Source of the DNA: Nocardia acididurans
GTDB lineage: Bacteria; Actinomycetota; Actinomycetes; Mycobacteriales; Mycobacteriaceae
Assembly: GCF_016741815.1 (NCBI RefSeq)
Contig: NZ_JAERRJ010000001.1
Span: 558,001-622,000 of the forward strand
Reading direction: 5' to 3'
DNA: 64,000 nucleotides
Shown: one piece after another, positions 29,333 to 37,881 of the stretch
How the letters are laid out: each line of letters starts with the position of its first letter
Numbering within the stretch: the stretch's first letter is position 1
Translations under genes and position numbers: made by a program
Notes under the pieces: generated by a model
What the model saw: only the letters and a program-made list of their open reading frames with translations
Told to the model about the DNA's origin: nothing
Databases searched by the model: none

Positions 29333-30982
29333 GTGTATTCGGGCATCGGTGACCATGGCGAGCGGGCCGCGTTTCTGGACGCGCGGTCGCTGATCGGGTG
29401 CCGGCACCGGCTGTTTCTGGATGCGACCCACCCGGGCGTGCTGACCGGAGTGGCCGAGGACGCCGGCGTGCAGCAGCGGCGGGAAGCGGCGGCCGCACAT
29501 CGGGCCCAGGTGCGGGACACGCTGGTGGGAGCCGATCCGGGCCGATGGGTCGTGATCGAGGGCGGGGTGCCCGCGGCGCAGCGGGCCGCGGCCACCATGC
29601 GGGCGATGGCGGACGGGGCCGAGCGCATCTGGGGCGGGCTGCTGCCGCAGGAGGCCGATACCGGCCGCCGCGGCGGGTGCGAGATCCTGTGGCGGGATCT
29701 GGATCGCGGGGGGTACATCCCGGTGATCGTGGTGAACCACAAGGTGACCGACCCGCGCCAGCCCGACCCGGCGGACTACCACCCGACCACGAGTGACATG
29801 TACGAGTGGAATCCGAAGCCGGACAGGCATGTTCGCACCCGCCCGCAGCCGCGCGACACGCAGCGGCTCGCACACCTGTACCGCATGCTGCAGCGGCACG
29901 GCTACGCCAGCCCGGCCCTGGTCGGCGGCGCGATCGGCTACCACTTCGACCGCATCCTCGTACACGATCTCGGCCCGGTGCTCGACGACTACGACATCCG
30001 CTACGCGGATCGAATCGCCGTGGTGCGCGCGGAACTTCCCACCGTCCCGTCGAAGGTCCCGGAGTGCCGCCAGTGCCCGTGGTGGACCCGCTCCCCGGAG
30101 GAGGACAAGCCCAGCTGTGAACGCTGGCTGTCCGATCACCGCGATGTGAGCCTGGTGGCCCCGGGCTCCCGCGCCGAGGTGCTGCGCCGCCACGGCGTCG
30201 AGACCATCGACGATCTGGCCGCCTGGTCCGGCGACGACCCGGACGACTGGCAGTACGAGCCGTTCACCGAAACCATTGTCACGGCGCGGGCCTGGGCCAC
30301 CGGCGCACCGCTGGTCCGCCGCGTCCAGCAGGTCACCGTCCGCCGCGCCGATGTCGAAGTGGATGTGGATCTGGAGAGCTTCCAGGAGCACGGAGCATAC
30401 CTCTGGGGCACCCTGCTCGACGGCGTCTACCGCCCCTTCGTCACCTGGGATCCACTGCCCACCCCCGACGAGGGCCGCTCCTTCGCCGAGTTCTGGACCT
30501 GGATGATGAAGATCCGCGCCGACGCGAAGGCGGAGGGCAAAACCTTTGCCGCCTACTGCTATTCGCGCACCGCCGAGGACAAGTGGCTCTACGAGTCGGC
30601 CCGCCGTTTCGCCGGTATGCCGGGCGTCCCCACCGAACGCGAGATCCAGAAGTTCGTGGACGGCCCCGAATGGGTGGACATGTTCCAGGCCGTCTCCGAG
30701 CAGTTCATCTGCCCGAACGGCAAGGGCCTCAAGAAGATCGCGCCGGTGGCCGGTTTCCACTGGCGCGACCCGGAGGCCGGGGGAGAGGCGTCGATGAGCT
30801 GGTACCGCCTGGCCGTCGCCTTCGACGGCGGCGACCCGGACATGTCGCAGCGCACCCGCATCCTGGAGTACAACGAAGACGACGTACTGGCCACCAAAAC
30901 GCTGCGGGATTGGATGTCCGACCGCGCGGATGCGGAGGTTCCGGCCATCGCCGATTTCGCCCGTCGTAGTATCGCGTCGTGA
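29333..30982 (+). CDS. TM0106-family RecB-like nuclease
   Basis: A 549-residue protein of the TM0106/RecB-like nuclease family. A PD-(D/E)XK-type core has GYIPVIVVNHKVTDPRQ and later RDTQRLAHLYRML. The four cysteines expected for a Cas4-like Fe-S cluster are present: one in LIGCRHRLF, then CRQC, then PSCERW. The C-terminal third is an RNase H-like domain ending in ILEYNEDDVLATKTL. The GTG at 29333 sits 7 nt after a CATACT -10 box, so the transcript is probably leaderless. The stop overlaps the htpG start (GTGA). Cellular role not established. Confidence 0.88.
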   Translation: MYSGIGDHGERAAFLDARSLIGCRHRLFLDATHPGVLTGVAEDAGVQQRREAAAAHRAQVRDTLVGADPGRWVVIEGGVPAAQRAAATMRAMADGAERIWGGLLPQEADTGRRGGCEILWRDLDRGGYIPVIVVNHKVTDPRQPDPADYHPTTSDMYEWNPKPDRHVRTRPQPRDTQRLAHLYRMLQRHGYASPALVGGAIGYHFDRILVHDLGPVLDDYDIRYADRIAVVRAELPTVPSKVPECRQCPWWTRSPEEDKPSCERWLSDHRDVSLVAPGSRAEVLRRHGVETIDDLAAWSGDDPDDWQYEPFTETIVTARAWATGAPLVRRVQQVTVRRADVEVDVDLESFQEHGAYLWGTLLDGVYRPFVTWDPLPTPDEGRSFAEFWTWMMKIRADAKAEGKTFAAYCYSRTAEDKWLYESARRFAGMPGVPTEREIQKFVDGPEWVDMFQAVSEQFICPNGKGLKKIAPVAGFHWRDPEAGGEASMSWYRLAVAFDGGDPDMSQRTRILEYNEDDVLATKTLRDWMSDRADAEVPAIADFARRSIAS

Positions 30983-32928
30983 CCGATCACGTCGAACACC
31001 TGGAGTTTCAGGCCGAGACCCATCAGCTCTTGGAGTTGATGATCCACTCGGTCTATTCGAACAAAGACACGTTCCTCCGCGAGCTCATCTCGAACGCCTC
31101 GGACGCGCTCGACAAGCTCAAGATGGAGGCCTACCGCGACAAGGATCTCGAGGCCGACACCTCGGATCTGCACATCGAGCTGGCGGTCGACCACGACGCG
31201 CGCGTACTCACGGTGCGCGACAACGGCATCGGCATGTCCCGTGCCGAAGTGGTGGATCTGATCGGCACCCTGGCCAAGTCGGGTACCGCCCAGTTGCGCA
31301 AGCAGTTGCTGGACGCGAAGACCGACGCGGCCGCCGAGGAGCTGATCGGCCAGTTCGGCATCGGCTTCTATTCCACGTTCATGGTGGCCGACAAGGTCAC
31401 CCTCACCACCCGCAAGGCCGGCGAATCCGGCGGCACCCGTTGGGAATCCGCGGCGGGCGAGTCCACCTATTCGATCGAGGATCTGGACGAGGCTCCGCAG
31501 GGCACCACGGTGTCGCTGCAGTTGAAGCCGGCCGACGAGGACGATCACCTCTTCGACTACACGATGGAGTGGAAGCTCCGCGAGATCGTCAAGAAGTACT
31601 CGGATTTCATCGCCTGGCCGATCCGCATGACGGTGGAGCGCACCGTCATGGACGGTGAGGGCGAGGACAAGACCGAGAAGACGATCCTCGAGACCCAGAC
31701 CCTGAACTCCCAGAAGGCCCTGTGGACCCGCCCGAAGAGCGAGGTCACCGAGGAGGAGTACAAGGAGTTCTACCGGCACGTCTCGCACGCCTGGGACGAT
31801 CCGCTCGAGACCATCCCCATGAAGGCGGAGGGCACCTTCGAGTATCAGGCGCTGCTGTTCCTGCCCTCGCACGCCCCGTTCGACCTGTTCACCCGCGAGC
31901 ACAAGCGCGGCGTGCAGCTGTATGTCCGCCGCGTGTTCATCATGGACAACTGCGAAGAGCTGATGCCGGAGTATCTGCGCTTCGTGAAGGGCGTGGTGGA
32001 CGCACAGGACCTGTCGCTCAACGTCTCTCGTGAGATCCTGCAGCAGGACCGGCAGATCCGCGCCATCCGCAAGCGCCTGGTGAAGAAGGTGCTGTCCACG
32101 GTCAAGGACCTGCGCAACGCGGAGGATCAGGAGAAGTACCAGACCTTCTGGAAGGAATTCGGCCGGGTGTTGAAGGAGGGCTTGCTCTCCGACACCGACA
32201 ACCGTGAAACCATCCTGGCCGTCTCGTCTTTCGCGTCGACGCATTCGACCGAGGAGCTCACCTCCCTGCCGCAGTACGTGGAGCGCATGGCCGAGGGCCA
32301 GTCCGCGATCTACTACATGACGGGCGAGTCCCGGCAGCAGATCGAGAACTCCCCGCACATGGAAGCCTTCCGGGCCAAGGGTCTCGAGGTGCTGGTGCTG
32401 ACCGATCCGGTCGACGAGATGTGGGTCGGTTCGGTGCCGGAGTTCGACGGCAAGCCGTTCCAGTCCATCGCCAAGGGCGAGGTGGATCTGGAGACCGAGG
32501 AGGAGAAGCAGGCCTCCGAGCAGCTGCGCGAACAGCAGGAGAAGGATTTCGCCGACCTGCTGGGCTGGTTGCAGCAGACCCTGGACGCCAGCGTGAAGGA
32601 GGTGCGCCTCACCGCGCGCCTGACCACGTCGCCCGCCTGCGTCGTGGGTGACGTGTTCGATTTCACGCCGATGCTGGAGCGCATGTACCGGGCCTCGGGC
32701 CAGGCGCTGCCGGAGACCAAGCGCATCCTCGAACTGAATCCGGACCACGCACTGGTCACCGGACTGCGCGACGAGTACGCCAAGCGCAAGGACGAGGAGG
32801 ACAAGTCCGCGCTCGCCGAGACGGCCGAACTGCTCTACGGAACCGCTGTGCTGGCCGAGGGCGGAGAACTGAAGGACCCGGCGCATTTCGCCCGGATTCT
32901 GGCGGATCGGCTCACTCGTACGCTCTGA
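30979..32928 (+). CDS. htpG: HSP90-family chaperone HtpG
   Basis: A 649-residue bacterial HSP90. The N-terminal GHKL ATPase has the conserved Glu/Asn helix (RELISNASDALDKLK), DNGIGMS, GTIAKSGT-type lid sequence (GTLAKSGTAQL) and IGQFGIGFYS. The middle domain has the catalytic Arg loop (SLNVSREILQQ). The C-terminal dimerisation domain ends at the stop. The GTG start overlaps the nuclease stop by 4 bp, an unusual pairing that makes htpG expression depend on translation of the nuclease gene. Confidence 0.97.
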   Translation: MTDHVEHLEFQAETHQLLELMIHSVYSNKDTFLRELISNASDALDKLKMEAYRDKDLEADTSDLHIELAVDHDARVLTVRDNGIGMSRAEVVDLIGTLAKSGTAQLRKQLLDAKTDAAAEELIGQFGIGFYSTFMVADKVTLTTRKAGESGGTRWESAAGESTYSIEDLDEAPQGTTVSLQLKPADEDDHLFDYTMEWKLREIVKKYSDFIAWPIRMTVERTVMDGEGEDKTEKTILETQTLNSQKALWTRPKSEVTEEEYKEFYRHVSHAWDDPLETIPMKAEGTFEYQALLFLPSHAPFDLFTREHKRGVQLYVRRVFIMDNCEELMPEYLRFVKGVVDAQDLSLNVSREILQQDRQIRAIRKRLVKKVLSTVKDLRNAEDQEKYQTFWKEFGRVLKEGLLSDTDNRETILAVSSFASTHSTEELTSLPQYVERMAEGQSAIYYMTGESRQQIENSPHMEAFRAKGLEVLVLTDPVDEMWVGSVPEFDGKPFQSIAKGEVDLETEEEKQASEQLREQQEKDFADLLGWLQQTLDASVKEVRLTARLTTSPACVVGDVFDFTPMLERMYRASGQALPETKRILELNPDHALVTGLRDEYAKRKDEEDKSALAETAELLYGTAVLAEGGELKDPAHFARILADRLTRTL

Positions 32929-33038
32929 AACACCTGGTCAGCCTGGCGTAAATCGGTCATACATGCTTTGTCGCAAATGTGACGTGCATCGTCCCTGACC
33001 GATTCCGGGAACTCGATGGGAACGCGTACGTTGTACGT

Positions 33039-33069
33039 CTTGGCCGGGCGTATTTCGTGCCCGGCCGAG
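33039..33069 (+). promoter_or_regulatory. Hairpin in the cold-shock gene leader
   Basis: CTTGGCCGGGC (33039-33049) pairs with GCCCGGCCGAG (33059-33069) around a GTATTTCGT loop, 31 bp before the cspA ATG. CGTAC-GTT-GTACG at 33025-33037 precedes it. Long structured leaders are typical of cold-shock genes; a thermosensing role here is inference. Confidence 0.5.
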
Positions 33070-33099
33070 CAACAAAGCAAATTCCGTCAGGAGAAGGTA

Positions 33100-33300
33100 A
33101 TGGTTCAGGGCACCGTCAAGTGGTTCAACGCGGAGAAGGGCTACGGCTTCATCGCCCGCGAGGACGGCCCCGATGTGTTCGTTCACTACTCGGAGATCGA
33201 AGGCAACGGCTACAAGCAGCTCGAAGAGGGCCAGGCCGTGAGCTTCGAGATCACCGAGGGCAAGAAGGGTCCGCAGGCCGCGGCCGTCCGCCCCCACTGA
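33100..33300 (+). CDS. cspA: Cold-shock protein CspA family
   Basis: A 66-residue cold-shock-domain protein that binds single-stranded RNA. RNP1 is GYGFI and RNP2 is VFVHY, in the usual [15 protein letters not shown] context. The ATG at 33100 has AGGAGAAGG immediately upstream; earlier in-frame starts lack homology. It is followed by a very strong terminator at 33379. Confidence 0.96.
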   Translation: MVQGTVKWFNAEKGYGFIAREDGPDVFVHYSEIEGNGYKQLEEGQAVSFEITEGKKGPQAAAVRPH

Positions 33301-33378
33301 TAGCGGCGGAGGCACGCAGGCGCCGGGACCCCAACCCGATCTCTACAAGGCGCTGAGCCTCACAAAGCTTCGAAACAA

Positions 33379-33412
33379 CAAGGCCCGCACCGGTTCCCCG
33401 GTGCGGGCCTTG
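33379..33412 (+). terminator. Terminator after cspA
   Basis: A perfect 15-bp stem, CAAGGCCCGCACCGG (33379-33393) with its complement (33398-33412), closes a TTCC loop. It lies 78 bp past the cspA stop. Confidence 0.87.
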
Positions 33413-33486
33413 TCGTGTGTCGAAGTTTGGGCTCGGCCCGGTGGGTTCGGCGCTCGACGCTTAAGGGTTCGGGGCTCGGCCCTGAT

Positions 33487-33554
33487 GGGGGTTCGGGGGC
33501 AAAGCCCCCGTTTCCCCCTTCCTCGGGGGTTTGGGGGCGGAGCCCCCAAGACCC
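33487..33554. repeat. REP-like palindromes, copies 4 and 5 in tandem
   Basis: Two elements lie side by side: 33487-33518 (GGGGGTTCGGGGGCAAAGCC then CCCGTTTCCCCC) and 33525-33554 (GGGGGTTTGGGGGCGGAGCC then CCCAAGACCC). They fill the gap before the SDR stop at 33559. Confidence 0.6.
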
Positions 33555-33558
33555 AGCG

Positions 33559-34326
33559 TCAGCGCGGGGCCATGCGCAGTGCGCCGTCCATGCGGATGGT
33601 CTCGCCGTTCAGGTAGTCGTGCTCGGTGATGTACTGCGCGAGCTGCGCGTACTCGTCCGGGCGGCCCAGGCGGGAGGGGAAGGGGACGCCGGCCTCGAGG
33701 CCCTTGCGGTATTCCTCGGTGACACCGGCGAGCATCGGGGTGTCGATGATGCCGGGGGCGATGGTGTTGACGCGGATGCCGAACTGCGCCAGGTCACGCG
33801 CGGCCGGGATGGTCATGCCGGCGACGCCGCCCTTGGAGGCGGAGTAGGCGATCTGCCCGATCTGGCCCTCGAACGCCGCGACGGAGGCGGTGTTGATGAC
33901 CACGCCGCGCTGGCCGTACTCGTCGACCGGCTCGGTCTTGGCGATGGCCTCGGCGGCCAGGCGCATGACGTTGAAGGAGCCCAGCAGGTTCACGGTGATG
34001 ACGGTGCGGAACAGCTCCAGGTCGTGCGGGCCGTTCTTGGACAGGATGCGTCCCGCCCAGCCCACACCGGCGCAGTTGACGACGATGCGCAGCGGCACAC
34101 CGGATTCCACGACCGTGGCGACCGCGGCGGCCACCTCGTCACCGCTGGTGACGTCGGTCGGGATCAGGGTGACACCGGCGGGAACGCTGTCGCCGGCGCG
34201 CTCGATCGACTGCTTCAGATCCAGGCCGAAGACGGTGGCGCCCGCATCGGCGAAACGCTTGGCGGTGGCGGCGCCCAGCCCGGACGCACCTCCGGTGATG
34301 ATGGCGGCGGATCCCGAAATCTCCAC
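33559..34326 (-). CDS. Short-chain dehydrogenase, 3-hydroxyacyl-CoA dehydrogenase type II-like
   Basis: A 255-residue classical SDR. The cofactor motif is TGGASGLG at residues 11-18, with Asp36 in FGLDLK indicating NAD(H) preference. NCAGVGWAG precedes the catalytic Ser (INTASVAAF) and YxxxK (YSASK). The sequence style matches HSD17B10/FadB2-like 3-hydroxyacyl-CoA dehydrogenases, e.g. PTDVTSGDEV and the GIIDTPML segment. It probably oxidises hydroxyacyl-CoA in lipid breakdown. Length is typical. Monocistronic. Confidence 0.9.
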   Translation of the reverse strand: MEISGSAAIITGGASGLGAATAKRFADAGATVFGLDLKQSIERAGDSVPAGVTLIPTDVTSGDEVAAAVATVVESGVPLRIVVNCAGVGWAGRILSKNGPHDLELFRTVITVNLLGSFNVMRLAAEAIAKTEPVDEYGQRGVVINTASVAAFEGQIGQIAYSASKGGVAGMTIPAARDLAQFGIRVNTIAPGIIDTPMLAGVTEEYRKGLEAGVPFPSRLGRPDEYAQLAQYITEHDYLNGETIRMDGALRMAPR

Positions 34327-34475
34327 GGTGATCTGGTCCTCTCGACAAGGGACGGCCCTTTCACTGGCCCTCCGTCAATAAGCACCATAACGGGCACGGA
34401 GATCAGGATTGCGAGGGGGATCACGGTTAACTTCTCGGCCGTGGGGGTTCGGGCGCCGGGCGGCTTCAAGAGGAC

Positions 34476-34502
34476 CGAACAGTTTGCGAACACGACTGTT
34501 CG
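34476..34502. promoter_or_regulatory. Inverted repeat upstream of the second SDR gene
   Basis: CGAACAGT (34476-34483) and ACTGTTCG (34495-34502) form a perfect 8-bp inverted repeat with an 11-bp spacer, directly before a TACCGT -10 candidate (34511-34516) and the ATG at 34523. It resembles a TetR-family operator. The TetR gene downstream of the SDR is the obvious candidate regulator. Confidence 0.6.
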
Positions 34503-34522
34503 TCTAGTGGTACCGTCACTCT

Positions 34523-35452
34523 ATGAACGCCAGTGCGGCCCGTGTCCAGCGCCGCGGTTTTTTTCGCCCGGCCCCGCAGGTGGCTGGTAAACGCATCCTG
34601 ATCACCGGCGCGGCCCGCGGTATCGGCGCCGCTCTGGCGCGTCAGCTGCATGCGAGCGGCGCCCGCGTGGCCCTGCTCGGCATCGAGGCCGAACTCCTGG
34701 CCGAGGTCGCCGCCGAATGCGGTGACGCCCCCTGGCGCTACTGCGATATCGGCGACCCCGATCAGGTGCAGCGCGTGGTCGACTCCCTCACCCGCGAACT
34801 CGGCGGCCTCGACGCCGTCGTCGCGAATGCCGGTATCGCCAAACAGTTCTCGATGCTCGGCGGCGACCCGCAGGTCCTGGAGGAGCATCTGGCGGTGAAC
34901 GTCCTGGGCGTCTACTACACGCTGCGCGCCGCGGGCCCGCACATCGCGCATCCGAACGGGTACGCCCTCATCGTCACCTCGCTGGCCGCGGCCGTGCACC
35001 TACCCCTGGCCGGGGCCTACAGCGCGTCCAAGGCGGCTGTCGAAGCCCTCGGTCAGACCCTGCGCATCGAACTGCGGCATACGGGCGCCCGCGTCGGTCT
35101 CGCGTATTTCGCCGAACTCGACACCGATATGACCAGCCGCGGATTCGACACCGTGGCCGCCCGCAGCATCCTGGCGCGCGGCCGGGACGCCGGCATGGCC
35201 ACGATCTCCGGTATCGCACCCCTGGGTCCCGCCATCGACGGCATGGAACGCGCCCTGGCTCGCCGTTCCCGCCGCACGGTGTCGCCGTACTGGGTGGGTG
35301 CGGTGCTGTGGTGTCGCCCGCTGGCGCAACGTGTGATCGACTATGCGCTACGCGCCGGTGTCGAGCCCGGTCTGGATATCGCCCGTACCGAACGGGTGTC
35401 GTTCACGACCGACCAGCCCAGCCGCCCGCGCAGAATGAGAAGGCTCGCTTAA
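34523..35452 (+). CDS. Short-chain dehydrogenase/reductase
   Basis: A 309-residue classical SDR. The motif TGAARGIG near residues 28-35 binds the nucleotide. NAGIAKQ, the catalytic Ser in IVTSLAAA, and YSASK give the active site. A C-terminal extension of about 60 residues with Arg-rich segments follows the fold; such extensions occur in mycobacterial SDRs that act on membrane lipids. It starts 6 nt after a -10 candidate, so the leader is short or absent. The TetR gene begins 22 bp downstream. Substrate unknown. Confidence 0.88.
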   Translation: MNASAARVQRRGFFRPAPQVAGKRILITGAARGIGAALARQLHASGARVALLGIEAELLAEVAAECGDAPWRYCDIGDPDQVQRVVDSLTRELGGLDAVVANAGIAKQFSMLGGDPQVLEEHLAVNVLGVYYTLRAAGPHIAHPNGYALIVTSLAAAVHLPLAGAYSASKAAVEALGQTLRIELRHTGARVGLAYFAELDTDMTSRGFDTVAARSILARGRDAGMATISGIAPLGPAIDGMERALARRSRRTVSPYWVGAVLWCRPLAQRVIDYALRAGVEPGLDIARTERVSFTTDQPSRPRRMRRLA

Positions 35453-35474
35453 CCGCCACCACGGAGTGCACCGT

Positions 35475-36125
35475 ATGCCCGATTCGGCTGTCACCGCTCG
35501 CCAGCTGCCCCGCGGCCGTCACGGCCTGCCGCGGGAGACCGTCGTCGCCGCCCAGCGCGACCGCATCCTGCTCGCCATGGCGGAGGCGATGGCCGAAAAG
35601 GGTTATGTGGGAACGCCGGTGGCCGCGATCATCAAACGCGCGGGCGTCTCCCGGGAGACCTTCTACGAGCAGTTCCGTTCCAAGGAGGACTGTTTCGAGG
35701 CCGCGTTCGAGCGCGCGGTGGAGCTCATGCTGGCGGGCATCCTCGCCGTCACGGGCGCGGACTTCGAGGGCGAAACCCATGTGGAGCGCATCGAACGCGT
35801 CCTGGGCGCCTACTTGGACGCGCTCGCCGCCGAACCCGCCTATGCCCGGGTCTTCCTGGTCGAGGTGTACGCGGTCGGCCCGGAGGCCATCACACGCCGC
35901 ACCCAGTTGCAGGAAACCTTCGTCGCCATGGTCGGCGACATTCTCGGCGCGGAGACCGCCGAGCAGCGTTTCGCCTGTCAGACCCTGGTGGCCGCGGTCG
36001 GGGCGATGGTCACCGCCCGGATCGCCGCCAATGATGTGGCCGGTCTGCGCGGTCTGCGGGAACCGCTGCTGGAGCTGGTCCGCCGCAGTGGCGAACTATT
36101 CGGCAGCACGCCCCTGCAGGACTGA
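35475..36125 (+). CDS. TetR-family regulator
   Basis: A 216-residue TetR regulator. The HTH covers residues about 24-70 (YVGTPVAAIIKRAGVSRETFYEQFRSK region). A C-terminal TetR_C domain has PAYARVFLVEVYAVGPEA, seen in regulators of lipid or steroid genes. ATG 35475 is chosen because GGAG lies 9 bases upstream; a GTG three codons earlier is possible. It is co-transcribed with the SDR at 34523 and probably controls it through the palindrome at 34476. Its 3' end overlaps the convergent exporter gene by 30 bp. Confidence 0.9.
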   Translation: MPDSAVTARQLPRGRHGLPRETVVAAQRDRILLAMAEAMAEKGYVGTPVAAIIKRAGVSRETFYEQFRSKEDCFEAAFERAVELMLAGILAVTGADFEGETHVERIERVLGAYLDALAAEPAYARVFLVEVYAVGPEAITRRTQLQETFVAMVGDILGAETAEQRFACQTLVAAVGAMVTARIAANDVAGLRGLREPLLELVRRSGELFGSTPLQD

Positions 36126-36818
36126 GGCGGCCGGTTCCGGCTGTGTCGCGGCAGCCCGGCGACGCAGTGCGAGCAGCGCGATGCCGGCGCAGGCCGGTAG
36201 CAGGGCCGCGAGCGTCCAGGTGGCGGGCGTGCCCAGTCCGGTGGCGACGGTGCCCAGTCCGGTGGCGGCGCCGAAGTACAGGAACAGCAGTCCCGAGCAG
36301 AGGGCGATGAGCCGTTCCGGCACCCGCTTGCCCACGGTGACGCCGATGAAGATGGCCAGTCCGCCCGCCGCGACCATGCCGGCCACGGAGCCGATCCACA
36401 CGGCGGCCCACCCGTTGTCGGTGGCGAGGGCCATGGTGGCGAACATGGTGCGGTCGCCGAGTTCGGCGAGCAGGAACGCGGACAGTACGACGAAGAACGC
36501 GGACCGCGATTTCGGCGGTGCCGCAGGGGTTTCGGAGTCTTCCCCAGTGCCGCCGAGGGTTTCGCGCAGCGTCCACAGGCCGACGCCGATCAGGATGGCT
36601 GCCGCGAACAGTGAGATCACTCCGGTGGGCAGGGCCGCGCCCAGGAAGTGCCCGACGCCGACGGCGATCAGGTTGACGGCGATGCTGGCGACGGTGATGG
36701 CGCTGAGCACCACCCACCACCGGTAGCGCAGGGCGAAGGTGAGCGCCATGAGTTGCGATTTGTCGCCCAGTTCGGCGAGGAACAGCGCGCCGAAACTCAG
36801 CAATATCGTGGTGATCAT
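36096..36818 (-). CDS. GDT1/UPF0016 family manganese exporter (MneA-like)
   Basis: A 240-residue membrane protein with six helices in two repeats. Each repeat carries the family's E-x-G-D-(K/R)-(S/T) motif: LAELGDKSQL near the start and LAELGDRTMF after the central loop. Bacterial members such as MneA export Mn2+. The function is strongly supported by a yybP-ykoY (Mn2+) riboswitch in its leader. The ATG at 36818 has GGGAG seven bases upstream. The central loop is short and acidic, rich in Pro. Confidence 0.93.
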   Translation of the reverse strand: MITTILLSFGALFLAELGDKSQLMALTFALRYRWWVVLSAITVASIAVNLIAVGVGHFLGAALPTGVISLFAAAILIGVGLWTLRETLGGTGEDSETPAAPPKSRSAFFVVLSAFLLAELGDRTMFATMALATDNGWAAVWIGSVAGMVAAGGLAIFIGVTVGKRVPERLIALCSGLLFLYFGAATGLGTVATGLGTPATWTLAALLPACAGIALLALRRRAAATQPEPAASVLQGRAAE

Positions 36819-36843
36819 TCGTCAGCTCCCAGGTCTCCGGCCT

Positions 36844-36876
36844 GTCGGCTGAAGGTGCGGCGACGCTTCAGCCGAC
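36844..36876 (-). promoter_or_regulatory. Expression-platform hairpin after the Mn riboswitch
   Basis: A perfect 11-bp stem: GTCGGCTGAAG and CTTCAGCCGAC at 36844-36854 and 36866-36876. It lies between the aptamer and the ribosome site, without a U-run. It may act as part of the switch, through Rho or by access to the ribosome site. Confidence 0.6.
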
Positions 36877-36907
36877 ACCGCACCGGTAAATACGGTTTGG
36901 TTCTCGT

Positions 36908-37012
36908 CGGCCGAAGGTCTCGCCCACCGGATGTCCCGGTTCACGCAGCCGGATCCGAGGGTGGACCAGTATGTCGACTGCGCGATTGGGGGCTACTCCC
37001 CTTCGCTGTCGG
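36908..37012 (-). promoter_or_regulatory. yybP-ykoY manganese riboswitch
   Basis: On the minus strand the leader has the aptamer's conserved pieces in order: CGAAGG (P1 5' strand), GGGGAGTAG, then ACATACTGG, and GGGCGAGA before CCTTCG (P1 3' strand). These are signature blocks of the Mn2+-sensing yybP-ykoY class. It precedes a GDT1/MneA-type exporter, the usual partner. Binding of Mn2+ is expected to turn expression on. Confidence 0.9.
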
Positions 37013-37112
37013 CAAGCCTACCCCGGCAAACCGGGCGCATGCAAACGGGTGTAGTCGAAATCGCAATGCGCACAATAAGTTTGGGGACGCTGCCCGAAGG
37101 TTTCGGGTACCC

Positions 37113-37640
37113 TCACGCGGCCAGCAGCATGGCCAGAACCGCGGTGTCGGGATCACTGATCGGGTCGACGCCCACCCGCGAGACCATCGAGGTGACGGTC
37201 CCGTCGACATCGGTCTCGACCCAGGCCGCGCGGTGTTCCAGGCCCAGGTGCGGCAGTCCCGGCAGCAGCAGGCAACCGGATGCCGCACCCGAGCATTCGG
37301 GCAGGGACGGCCGTGTCTCGCGCGGCGGATGCAGCATGATCAGCGCCGGTGGCACATGTCGGGCAAACTTTCCGGGCTGCAGTGCTTCCTCGCCGAGCAC
37401 CGTCCCTTCGGCCAGCACCAGCCCCACCATTCCGGGTTGTGGATCCTCGGGCAGTTCCTCGCGCGCCCCGAACACGGTGGTGGTCGGCAGCAGTCCGGGC
37501 AGGCTCGCGACCCGCACGGCGACGACCAGCAGCTGGGCCCATTCCTTGGTGGAGTCCGGCCAGCGTCCGGAGATGAGGAATCCGCGCAGGGATCCGCTGG
37601 AGTGGAACGGCGTGACGCCGATCTGTTCGTGAGCGCCCAT
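37113..37640 (-). CDS. Conserved hypothetical beside sodA (Rv3847-like)
   Basis: A 175-residue soluble protein with no motif I can link to a function. It has a FHSSGSLRGFLISGRWPDST segment and a proline-rich middle (RHVPPALIMLHPP). The ATG at 37640 is chosen for GGGAGG six bases upstream; the frame is open to 37727. In M. tuberculosis a protein of about this size (Rv3847) follows sodA, and position and length match, so I infer orthology. Confidence 0.75.
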   Translation of the reverse strand: MGAHEQIGVTPFHSSGSLRGFLISGRWPDSTKEWAQLLVVAVRVASLPGLLPTTTVFGAREELPEDPQPGMVGLVLAEGTVLGEEALQPGKFARHVPPALIMLHPPRETRPSLPECSGAASGCLLLPGLPHLGLEHRAAWVETDVDGTVTSMVSRVGVDPISDPDTAVLAMLLAA

Positions 37641-37795
37641 TGTTGCCTCCCGAAGTAGAGATCCGGGGCGGCTCTGCCCGTCCTGAGTTTGGGACATCAG
37701 ATTCTCCCCAAACGAACTGGCACACAAGTACCAAAGAGTGCTAGCAGACGGGTATGTCGGCAGACATTCCCCCGTTCAGCCCCCTGAAACAGCGA

Positions 37796-37827
37796 GGACC
37801 CGCGAGCCGGTAGCGGCTCGCGGGTCC
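37796..37827 (-). terminator. sodA terminator
   Basis: GGACCCGCGAGCC (37796-37808) pairs perfectly with its complement (37815-37827). On the minus strand TCGCTGTTTC follows. It lies 54 bp past the sodA stop. Confidence 0.82.
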
Positions 37828-37881
37828 GAAAAGCCCGGGCGCGTCGCGCCCATCCGGCAGCAGCCGGACATCAGGCCCTGA

